From: an uncultured Cohaesibacter sp.
GTDB lineage: Bacteria; Pseudomonadota; Alphaproteobacteria; Rhizobiales; Cohaesibacteraceae
Length of the DNA: 64,000 bases
NCBI RefSeq assembly: GCF_963677725.1
Contig: NZ_OY782507.1
Location: forward strand, 2,046,001 to 2,110,000
Direction of reading: 5' to 3'
The notes under the pieces are model-generated. The model was given only the letters and a program-made list of their open reading frames with translations. It had not been told where the DNA came from and searched no databases. Position 1 is the first letter of the stretch; the number at the start of each line of letters is the position of its first letter. This document shows positions 1-7,913 of this stretch, one piece after another. The position numbers were made by a program, and so were the translations under genes.

Positions 1-364
1 CATTCCTGCCGACCGCCGTTTCTATACTGGCGGGGGCGGTTCGATCCGTGGCTATGCCTTCCAGGCAGCTGGCCCGCGTGACGCAGCCAACAAACCATCT
101 GGCGGGCGCTCCTATGCCCTCGTTTCGGCGGAAGCGCGCATGCGGGTGACCGACACGATCGGCCTTGCAGCCTTTGTCGATACGGGTGGCAGCTTCAATT
201 CGACCCTGCCCGGCAAGGATGGCGACTATTATACCGGCGTGGGGGCCGGGGTCCGCTACCTGACCCCAGTCGGGCCGTTGCGGCTGGATGTGGCCATACC
301 TTTGAAGAAAATCGCCGGCGAGCCACAATATGGTGTTTATTTGGGATTAGGTCAGGCTTTTTAG
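1..364 (+). CDS. tamA: TamA-type outer membrane barrel protein, C-terminal end only
   Basis: The 5' part lies outside the window; the reading frame begins at base 2 and stops at 364, giving about 120 residues. The visible part holds an RFYTGGGGSIRGY motif, typical of the conserved last strands and L6-loop region of BamA/TamA (Omp85) barrels, and it ends in LGLGQAF with a terminal phenylalanine, the usual outer-membrane C-terminal signal. TamA is the outer-membrane half of the translocation and assembly module that inserts autotransporters and other barrels. The next gene on the same strand is tamB, which supports TamA over BamA. The assignment is firm at family level; the N-terminal POTRA domains cannot be seen. 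Confidence 0.85.
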   Translation, partial: IPADRRFYTGGGGSIRGYAFQAAGPRDAANKPSGGRSYALVSAEARMRVTDTIGLAAFVDTGGSFNSTLPGKDGDYYTGVGAGVRYLTPVGPLRLDVAIPLKKIAGEPQYGVYLGLGQAF

Positions 365-392
365 TGCTGATGCCGGTCCATTGCATGCCGCC

Positions 393-433
393 GTCTCGCA
401 TCTTGCCGCCCTGTGGCAAGATGCGCCTGAGAC
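393..433 (+). other. Long hairpin between tamA and tamB
   Basis: A perfect 11-bp inverted repeat (397-407 with 415-425, 7-base loop) extends outward with GTCT/AGAC at 393-396 and 430-433. No T-run follows, so it does not look like an intrinsic terminator. It sits in the 131-bp gap between tamA and tamB and could be an RNA-processing or attenuation structure in a shared transcript. The function is inferred only. Confidence 0.5.
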
Positions 434-495
434 GTGCGCGGAGATGCGGGCCGCTCACCGCCTGATGACAAAGTTCAAGACAATTCGGGGATTTA

Positions 496-3400
496 ATGAA
501 AGCTGCATCCTCTTGGCAACGTGTTCGACCTTGGCTAAAGCGCGGTCTGATTGCGCTTGCTGCGCTTATCCTGCTGATCGGGATCTCATTTGCAGGCTTG
601 CTTGGCACCGGGACGGGACGATCCCTCAGCACAGATCTCATCAATCGCTTTGCCAGCACTGACGATCAACGGATCGAAATCACCGGACTTGATCAACTCA
701 TTGGCGGCATTCGCATCGATGGTCTGAAAGTCGCCGACCGCGATGGTGTGTGGCTGGAAGCGACCGATTTCGTCTTTACCTACAGTCTCTCGGATCTGTT
801 GTCCCTGCGCCTCACCTCGGATCAGTTGAGTCTGGGCCGTTTGGTGATTCATCGCGCGCCAATCAGCGCAGAGTCTGAACCAGCTCCTGCTTCAAGCGGG
901 CCTTTGATTCCCGATCTTCCGGCCCTGCGTGCCCGAATCGATCAGATTGCCATATCGGAAATCGTGATCGGCGAGAAGCTATTAGGCAAGCCAGCCAGTC
1001 TGGCTTTGTCCGGCCATCTGACAATGGAGGATTTACCGCTCCATATCAGCGGTGCATTGACGCTCGCCCATCGCGACCAGAGCGACGGTGCGGTCAAGGC
1101 CAGCTGGGAGTTTCTGCCGTCCCAGAATAAACGCCACATTGCTCTGGACCTGAATGAGCCCCGTGGTGGATTGGCAGCACGGCTGCTTGATATGGCCAAT
1201 CTGCCAGCGGTGCACCTGTCCTTGCGCGGTGATGGACCTGCAGAGGATTGGCGCTCCACTCTGTCGGTGTTGCTTGACGGCACCGAGATTGTCAAAGGCG
1301 GCATGACGGCGCAGCTGACCACTGAGTCAAAGCAAGTGCAAGCGGCGCTGACGGGCAATCTTGCGCCCTTTGTTCCCGACCAACTGGTGCCATTGGTGGC
1401 TGGAAAGAGCCAATTGACGCTGGAAGCCAAGGAGCAGAATCAGATCGTCCAGCTTTCCACTTTTGACTTTGCCTCCGACCTCGCCCATGTGAGTGCCTCG
1501 GGTGTGGTGAATCTCGAACAATCTGAATTGGACCTGTCGTCCCATCTTGCCTTTGGGCAAGAGGGGTTGGCAATTACCTTCCAGATGCCCGATGGCGCTC
1601 CTGTGCTTGTGGAGCCCGTCAGCCTGGCTATGCGCATGCAGGGGCCACTGACGGATGCACGCTTGCGCGCGCAGCTGTCCGCAAACAAACTCAGCCAAGG
1701 CACCATTGTTGTGTCCAACACCAAGGCGGATCTGGTTGGCTCGGACATTGACTTGGAGGCTGGCAATGGCGCTCTGACGGCCGAGCTGACGGTCGCCTCG
1801 TTGAAAACCGGCACAACTCAGGCAGACAGCCTGCTTGGAGGCCCGATCAAGCTAACCGCAGCGGTCACGCTGGACGATGGCAGTCTGTCGATTAGCCAAA
1901 GCCAGTTGAAGGGCGAGAATATCACCGCCAGTGTTGAGGGCACGGTGGAACAGGACTCCTTGGCGCTTGAAGGACAAGCACAAGTGAGCGGACTTCGTCG
2001 CATTGATCCGCAATTGGCGGGTGGTCTGTTAGCGACCTTTTCCACCAGTGGCACGCCCTCAGATCCCGCTGTTTCCCTTGAGCTCTCGGGACAGGATGTG
2101 GCCATTGCCGGAAAAGCGGTCAAGGACCTTGTCCTTGAGCTGACAGCGGATGCGGCGCCGACCCTGACGCTTGCCCTCTCAGCGCGGTATGATGATGCTC
2201 CCCTGTCAGTCAGCTCGCATGTGACCAGCGACGACAAGGGCGTGATTTCGATAAAAGATGTGAGCGTCAAGGCACCGGGGACGGATATTTCCGGAGCGGT
2301 GACGGTTTCGCCTCAGGGAATTGCCACAGGTGCGTTGAACGTGAATGTCGCCGCGCTCGACAAACTGGGGCCTTTTTTGTTGCAGCCAGATTTGAAAGGC
2401 AGTGTCACAGGCACGCTCAAACTCAGGGATCAAGGCGGCAAACAGGCTTTGACCTTGGCCGCACGCGCGCCTGATATCAGCCTGCCGGGGGTGCGGCTGG
2501 TTAGTCTTGACCTCAATGGCAGTCTGTTTGACCCGGCGGGCACCCCTGCCACCAAACTGTCGGCCCGCCTTGATCGGTTGGCCGCAGGCGGAGAAGTGCT
2601 GCGCGGACTTGAGGCCAACATTGACGGGTCCGGTGGTCGCCTTCCCTTTACGGCACGAGCCAAACTTTCCGGCCAGCCTTTGCTGATGGATGGCACCTTG
2701 TTGCAACAAAATGGCCAGATGTCTCTGGCGCTTGATCGATTGCAGGCAACATGGAAGGGCATTGCCGTGCGATTGGCCGAGGCGACCCAAATTGACCTTA
2801 GCAACGGAGCGCGCTTCGTCAAACCGCTCACCTTGTCGATTGACGGAGGGCGCGCGAGCGTGACGGGGAGCGCCGGTGACAGTCTTGATCTGACCCTGTC
2901 CCTTGCCAAATTGCCTCTCTCCATTGCCGACAAGGTGGCCAAAACGGGGGAAGCCATCACAGGCTCCCTGTCATTGGAAGCAAAGGTCTCCGGTCAATCC
3001 TCCAATCCTCTGGTGCGCTGGACGGGGAGCGTTTCCGGCCTCAGTGCTCGGACCATGCGCAATACAGGCACGCCACCGCTTGGCATTAAGAGCGAAGGCA
3101 AATTTCAGGGCAGTCTAATCACGACCCAAAACCGGGTCACCGGCGGTGGTGCTGATCTCAACCTTTCCGGAACAGTGGCTTTGGATCCGCAAAGGTTGAA
3201 TCTCAACGTCAAGGGCGGGTTGCCCTTTGGCATTGCCGCAAAGTCGCTATTGGATGCAGGCATCCGGCTTGATGGCAATGCCCAGATCGAGGCGAAAATC
3301 AAGGGATCACCCACTGCACCTGACATTTCAGGCCAGATCCGCACCAAGGGTGCGCGGCTTATCGAATTGTCTTCAGGAGTGGTGGTGCGTGATTTGACCG

Positions 3401-4500
3401 GGCGGATTGTTCTGGCAAGGCAACAGGCAACACTTGATGGCTTCTCTGGCAGATTGGGCAAGGATGGCGCTTTGAACCTGTCCGGCACCATCGGATTGGA
3501 TCCGCAGAAAAGCCTGCCCGTTGACATCAAGCTGACCCTGCGCGATGGGTCTTTCAAGCATGAAGACATCTTGGCGACCCGGTTCAATGCCGATTTGGCG
3601 CTGCAAGGCGCGCTTGCTGGCTCTTCGGTTCTGAAAGGGACAATCAATCTCTCCAGCACGGAAATCTCCATCCCCGAGAGCCTGCCAGGGAGCATTTCGC
3701 CGGTCGCTGTTGATCATGTCAACGCCACCGGCAAAGTGGCCGAACAGGCCAAGCTCTTCAAACCGAAGGAAGACACCAGTTCGTCGCAAGGATCTTCCAT
3801 CGGTCTCGATTTGCTGATCTCATCCCCAAGGCGGATCTATGTGCGCGGGCGGGGGCTTGATGCGGAACTTGGGGGGACCATTCGGATCAGGGGCACGACC
3901 GACAATCCCAATCCGGTGGGTTCGGTCACGCTCCAGCGGGGGCGGATGGATCTTCTGTCCAGACGTCTTAATTTTGACAGCGGTGCTGTGATCTTTGCCG
4001 GTAGCCTTGATCCGGCGCTCGATTTCAGTGCAACGACAGCCAATTCCGATGGTAGCTATACCTTAAGAGTTGGCGGGTATGCGTCTTCGCCGGAAATTTC
4101 TCTTTCCTCGTCGCCGAACTTGCCTCAGGACGAGATTGTGGCCCAGATTTTCTTCAATGATAATATCAGCAACCTGTCGCCGCTCCAGTTGGCCCAGTTG
4201 GCCAATGCCGTGGCCACTTTGAGCGGGGCAAATTCCGGCCCCGGTCTGGTAGACAGATTGCGCAATCTGGCTGGCATCGACAATATTGACGTGAAGTCTG
4301 ACGCAAAAACCGGAGAAACCACCGTCGGTGTGGGGAGCTATCTCAATGACCGCACCTATATCAATGTCGAAAAGGGTGCCAGCAGTGATTCAGGCAAGGT
4401 GACCATCGATCTGGAAATCACCAACCAATTGAAAGCGCGTGGTGAGGCCGATGTGACAGGCAAGTCGAAGGCCGGGATCTTTTTCGAACGGGATTATTAG
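496..4500 (+). CDS. tamB: Translocation and assembly module protein TamB
   Basis: This is a 1334-residue protein with one N-terminal membrane anchor (about residues 15-38). A very long, low-complexity beta-rich body of repeated short strands follows, of the AsmA/TamB bridge type. The C-terminal DUF490 region (about the last 350 residues) carries the usual glycine- and asparagine-rich strands and ends in FFERDY. The length matches alphaproteobacterial TamB. It spans the periplasm from the inner membrane to TamA, and the family is also implicated in phospholipid transport between membranes. It lies 131 bp downstream of the tamA end. The ATG at 496 is immediately followed by a basic stretch and the anchor, which supports this start. 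It converges on the next gene with only 26 bp between the stops and no obvious terminator. Confidence 0.93.
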   Translation: MKAASSWQRVRPWLKRGLIALAALILLIGISFAGLLGTGTGRSLSTDLINRFASTDDQRIEITGLDQLIGGIRIDGLKVADRDGVWLEATDFVFTYSLSDLLSLRLTSDQLSLGRLVIHRAPISAESEPAPASSGPLIPDLPALRARIDQIAISEIVIGEKLLGKPASLALSGHLTMEDLPLHISGALTLAHRDQSDGAVKASWEFLPSQNKRHIALDLNEPRGGLAARLLDMANLPAVHLSLRGDGPAEDWRSTLSVLLDGTEIVKGGMTAQLTTESKQVQAALTGNLAPFVPDQLVPLVAGKSQLTLEAKEQNQIVQLSTFDFASDLAHVSASGVVNLEQSELDLSSHLAFGQEGLAITFQMPDGAPVLVEPVSLAMRMQGPLTDARLRAQLSANKLSQGTIVVSNTKADLVGSDIDLEAGNGALTAELTVASLKTGTTQADSLLGGPIKLTAAVTLDDGSLSISQSQLKGENITASVEGTVEQDSLALEGQAQVSGLRRIDPQLAGGLLATFSTSGTPSDPAVSLELSGQDVAIAGKAVKDLVLELTADAAPTLTLALSARYDDAPLSVSSHVTSDDKGVISIKDVSVKAPGTDISGAVTVSPQGIATGALNVNVAALDKLGPFLLQPDLKGSVTGTLKLRDQGGKQALTLAARAPDISLPGVRLVSLDLNGSLFDPAGTPATKLSARLDRLAAGGEVLRGLEANIDGSGGRLPFTARAKLSGQPLLMDGTLLQQNGQMSLALDRLQATWKGIAVRLAEATQIDLSNGARFVKPLTLSIDGGRASVTGSAGDSLDLTLSLAKLPLSIADKVAKTGEAITGSLSLEAKVSGQSSNPLVRWTGSVSGLSARTMRNTGTPPLGIKSEGKFQGSLITTQNRVTGGGADLNLSGTVALDPQRLNLNVKGGLPFGIAAKSLLDAGIRLDGNAQIEAKIKGSPTAPDISGQIRTKGARLIELSSGVVVRDLTGRIVLARQQATLDGFSGRLGKDGALNLSGTIGLDPQKSLPVDIKLTLRDGSFKHEDILATRFNADLALQGALAGSSVLKGTINLSSTEISIPESLPGSISPVAVDHVNATGKVAEQAKLFKPKEDTSSSQGSSIGLDLLISSPRRIYVRGRGLDAELGGTIRIRGTTDNPNPVGSVTLQRGRMDLLSRRLNFDSGAVIFAGSLDPALDFSATTANSDGSYTLRVGGYASSPEISLSSSPNLPQDEIVAQIFFNDNISNLSPLQLAQLANAVATLSGANSGPGLVDRLRNLAGIDNIDVKSDAKTGETTVGVGSYLNDRTYINVEKGASSDSGKVTIDLEITNQLKARGEADVTGKSKAGIFFERDY

Positions 4501-4526
4501 GGAATGCTCGGCCGCAGACCCGCACT

Positions 4527-5306
4527 TCACTTGGCGGCCACGCCATATTTCTTCAAGATTGCTGCGTGGCTACCATCTTTCTTCATGGCATCGAGCTGGG
4601 CTTGCAGGATGCGCACGATTTCATCAGGCGTGTCAGTGCTGAGAACCAAATAAAGCTCACTGCGTTGCAATTCATAGATGACTTCATAGTCCGAGATCTT
4701 CTCACCCATCTCGTGAAGCTGATACATCGTGACGCTGGCTTCATAAGCGATCGCGTCCAGCCGATCTGCAATCAGCTTCTTGTAGTTTTGACCATTGAGC
4801 AAAACCGGCTCGATCCGGCTGGTGGGCATATTGATTTCGTGCAGCAACAAGTGGCCTATATCATCCTTGACGGCACCGATGCGTAAGGCAACAAGATCGC
4901 TTAGAGACTGGATTTTCAGCTTTCTGCTCTTCTTGGCAATAACCCCGACAACCGTGGGAACGAACGGGCCGACCCATTTGAACAGACGTTCACGACTCGG
5001 AGTGCGCGTGGTTGAGAAGAGTGCATGATTTTTCTCGGACAAGACGAGCTTGTAGGCCCGTGTCCATGGAAACAAACGGATATCCTTGACGTTTAAATTG
5101 CTGCCCGCCCGACTGAGCATCTCAACCATGATCTCGGTGCAGATGCCTTCAAGACGATCTCCATTGCCATAATTGAAGGGAGGATAATCTTCGGTCATGA
5201 TCGACAGGCGATCAACCGGACTGTCCGCATGCGCAGGCCCCGTCATGGCAAGCACCACAGACAGAATCATCAGCATTGGAGTCATTGCTTGTTTCAACTT
5301 GGCCAT
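4527..5306 (-). CDS. Periplasmic solute-binding protein, family 3 (amino-acid type)
   Basis: A 259-residue protein with a clear signal peptide (basic MAKLKQ start, hydrophobic core, AHA cleavage region), followed by a family 3 fold: the MTEDYPPFNY strand, then PWTRAY, and a C-terminal helix ending in LKKYGVAAK. The start at 5306 was chosen over longer in-frame options because a strong GGAGG lies just upstream and the signal peptide begins there. The gene starts 13 bp after the stop of the GGDEF/EAL gene, so the two are almost certainly co-transcribed. No ABC permease or ATPase is nearby. I therefore infer that it may be a sensory ligand receptor for the upstream membrane protein, not a transport component. 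The ligand is unknown. Confidence 0.8.
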   Translation of the reverse strand: MAKLKQAMTPMLMILSVVLAMTGPAHADSPVDRLSIMTEDYPPFNYGNGDRLEGICTEIMVEMLSRAGSNLNVKDIRLFPWTRAYKLVLSEKNHALFSTTRTPSRERLFKWVGPFVPTVVGVIAKKSRKLKIQSLSDLVALRIGAVKDDIGHLLLHEINMPTSRIEPVLLNGQNYKKLIADRLDAIAYEASVTMYQLHEMGEKISDYEVIYELQRSELYLVLSTDTPDEIVRILQAQLDAMKKDGSHAAILKKYGVAAK

Positions 5307-5319
5307 TCGGGCCTCCTCC

Positions 5320-7719
5320 CTACCCGGCCAAGGTTCCCCTCGCACACCGGGCATCCTCGATAAACTGGCTGATTGGCACAGGTTTGGAAAAATAGTATCC
5401 CTGCGCCATGTCAGCAGCAAGACAAAGCACTCGCTCGGCATCTTCCTGGGTTTCGACCCCTTCAATGACCACATCAAGATTGAGCTCGTGGGTCATGGCG
5501 ACGATGCCTTGGAGCAAAGTTTGGGTTTTTTGAGCGCGCACCGGGTGGGTTTCCTCATCGGCCATCATACGCACGAAGGAGCGGTCAATCTTCAAAATGC
5601 TGACAGGGAACGCGTTGAGATAGCTCAGGGATGAATAGCCGGTACCAAAATCATCAAGCGCAAAGCGGCAGCCAAGCGTACTGATTGCATCAAAGATTGC
5701 GTCGAGATGTTCAATTTCCTGCATCAGGACGGTTTCGGTGATTTCCAACACCAGTTTTTCTGGTGGCACGCCATATTGCATGAACTTTGAGGCCAGCTTG
5801 GAGGGCAAACCCGGCAGGAACTGTGCTGCCGACAGATTGACCGTCAGATAGCAGTCCTTCAGCACAGGGATGGACTGGAAGGTCGCCAGATGCTCGAATG
5901 CCAGATCGATCACCCTTTCTCCCACTTCAAGGATCTGGGTTGATTTTTCTGCGGTCTCGATGATCGCCTGAGGTTGCATCAGGCCCTTTTCTGGGTGGTT
6001 CAACCGCAAAAGGGCCTCAAGGCCCGTTATGCGATCTTCCTGAATGCTAATGATCGGCTGGAGATAAAGCTCGAACCAGTCGTTGGCCAAGGCCTGCGTG
6101 ATCAGTTGCTCGGTTTCCAGAAACTGCCCTGCATATTCACCAAGTTGCTGATCATAGAGGGAGTAACCATTGCGGCCGCTGTTTTTGCAGTGATACATGG
6201 CAACATCGGCGGACTTGATCAATTCACTGGCACTGTTTGCATGATCAGGATAGATCGCGATGCCAATGCTGACAGCGACCTTGAAATCGTGACCATGAAT
6301 ATTGTGGCTCTCACCCAGAGATCGCTGGATTGCCTTGGCCAATTGCTCCACCCGGTCGGACACATTGTCACCCATGACAACAACCGCAAATTCGTCACCA
6401 CCGAACCGCCCAACAAATTCATCCTCACCCGTCAGCTCGGTAATTCGGTTGGAGACCATTTGCAGCAACTCGTCCCCTGTCCCATGACCAAGATTGTCAT
6501 TGACCCATTTGAAGCGGTCCATGTCGAGAAACAGCAGTCCCATCCGGGACCCTTTGGCCCTTGCCTCCTCGACACCTCGATGGATCATGTCGGACACCCC
6601 TTCGCGGTTCAGCAACCCGGTCAGACTATCGGTTTTCGCCAGAACACGGAGCGTTTCCTGAGCCTGTTTCATGCTGGTGATGTCGGTCATGACCGCAAGG
6701 GCCAATTGGGCACCGGTCAAGCTGTCACTGTCGACGGTTTCGCGGATAAGAATGTCAATGATTGCCCCATCGCGCTTGCGAAAGGCACAGGTCACTTCGA
6801 CAAATTCGCCCGGTTTGAGGTCAATATGGGCAGGTTTTGAGAGATAGTTTGCCCGTTGATCCTCAGGAATGAATTCCAGAAAGTCCCGACCGATCACCTC
6901 CTCTTGCCCATAGCCGGTTTCGGCCAACCAGAAATCCGACACGGCGCGGATCACACCTTGGGCATCGAGAGAATAAAGCAGGGCCGGTGTATTGTTGTGC
7001 CAATCCGTCAGGCGCTTGTAGGCTCTCTTGATGCGTTGGCTATCGGATTCCAGCTGGTTCTGCATTTCGTTGAAACTACCCGAGACGCGCGCGATTTCAT
7101 CGTCTTCGGTAAATTCCACCAGATGCTTGCGACCGGTTTCCTGTGTGGCAGCGATGGCGTCCATCAACCGAAAGATCGGGCGGGTGATCCAATAGCGGTT
7201 GAAAAACATCGCCGCAGCCAAAATGGCACCGAGCGAAACCGATTGGAGCAATAGTGATTTCATCAGAACGGACCAGACGGTCCTGATGATGCTGTCTCGG
7301 TCAAAATATAGCTGCAGACGTCCAACGACCACATCCTTGCCATCGACATTGCGTTCGATGGGCGTGCTGAGTATCGATAGATTGCCAGAATCGTGGAGGT
7401 GTTTGTGATCTTGCGTTTGCACTTCGGTCAGCAAATTCCCATGGTGATCATAGATGCGGACCTGACAAATATTTTCTTCCAGCAGAATCGATTCCGCCCA
7501 ATTGGGCAGAATGTCATAGTCGAAATCCCAGAGGGGTTTTGCCAACGAGGCAGCATTGGTGGTGAGGATCGCTTTGTTGCGGCTATCGAATTCAGTGTTC
7601 AGCGATCGCTCCATGATGCCGACATAGACGAAAAGCAGCGGCACGTTGACGACCAGCAAAGTCAAAAACATGATTACCAAGAATTTTCGATGTATCGATT
7701 TGCCGACAAATGCCCACAT
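5320..7719 (-). CDS. Membrane-bound GGDEF-EAL cyclic di-GMP signalling protein with PAS domain
   Basis: About 799 residues. Order of domains: a transmembrane helix near residues 10-30, a periplasmic sensor region of about 130 residues, a second transmembrane helix near 160-180, a HAMP-like linker, a PAS domain (about 240-360), GGDEF (about 375-530) and EAL (about 545-795). The active-site GGDEF (in GRFGGDEFAVVV) and the EALLR motif are both intact, so either synthesis or breakdown of cyclic di-GMP is possible. The ATG at 7719 has an AGAGG at good distance; a TTG 30 bases upstream is possible but has a poorer ribosome site. The two membrane helices flank a periplasmic loop, and the next gene encodes a periplasmic binding protein, so input through that protein is plausible. 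Confidence 0.9.
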   Translation of the reverse strand: MWAFVGKSIHRKFLVIMFLTLLVVNVPLLFVYVGIMERSLNTEFDSRNKAILTTNAASLAKPLWDFDYDILPNWAESILLEENICQVRIYDHHGNLLTEVQTQDHKHLHDSGNLSILSTPIERNVDGKDVVVGRLQLYFDRDSIIRTVWSVLMKSLLLQSVSLGAILAAAMFFNRYWITRPIFRLMDAIAATQETGRKHLVEFTEDDEIARVSGSFNEMQNQLESDSQRIKRAYKRLTDWHNNTPALLYSLDAQGVIRAVSDFWLAETGYGQEEVIGRDFLEFIPEDQRANYLSKPAHIDLKPGEFVEVTCAFRKRDGAIIDILIRETVDSDSLTGAQLALAVMTDITSMKQAQETLRVLAKTDSLTGLLNREGVSDMIHRGVEEARAKGSRMGLLFLDMDRFKWVNDNLGHGTGDELLQMVSNRITELTGEDEFVGRFGGDEFAVVVMGDNVSDRVEQLAKAIQRSLGESHNIHGHDFKVAVSIGIAIYPDHANSASELIKSADVAMYHCKNSGRNGYSLYDQQLGEYAGQFLETEQLITQALANDWFELYLQPIISIQEDRITGLEALLRLNHPEKGLMQPQAIIETAEKSTQILEVGERVIDLAFEHLATFQSIPVLKDCYLTVNLSAAQFLPGLPSKLASKFMQYGVPPEKLVLEITETVLMQEIEHLDAIFDAISTLGCRFALDDFGTGYSSLSYLNAFPVSILKIDRSFVRMMADEETHPVRAQKTQTLLQGIVAMTHELNLDVVIEGVETQEDAERVLCLAADMAQGYYFSKPVPISQFIEDARCARGTLAG

Positions 7720-7856
7720 GAAGAGCCTCTTTTTCTTTCCCACATCCAATCATATGGATGTAAAAAAAATGCAAATCTTTGCAAATAATCTAGGTATTTC
7801 TGCTGTTATCTTGTTTTTAAGGGCTCTCTTCTACTCGTTAGATACATCCACAAACA

Positions 7857-7886
7857 ACACGAGCGCCAGATGGCGCTCGTGTTTTT
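7857..7886. terminator. Intrinsic terminator, probably bidirectional
   Basis: Perfect inverted repeat ACACGAGCGCCA (7857-7868) and its complement (7871-7882), followed by a T-run on the plus strand and by a weaker T/G-rich run on the minus strand. It lies 28 bp beyond the stop of the minus-strand Nfn gene, for which it is the likely terminator. Confidence 0.75.
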
Positions 7887-7913
7887 CATTGTTAAAGCTG
7901 TGCGCGTGGCCGA

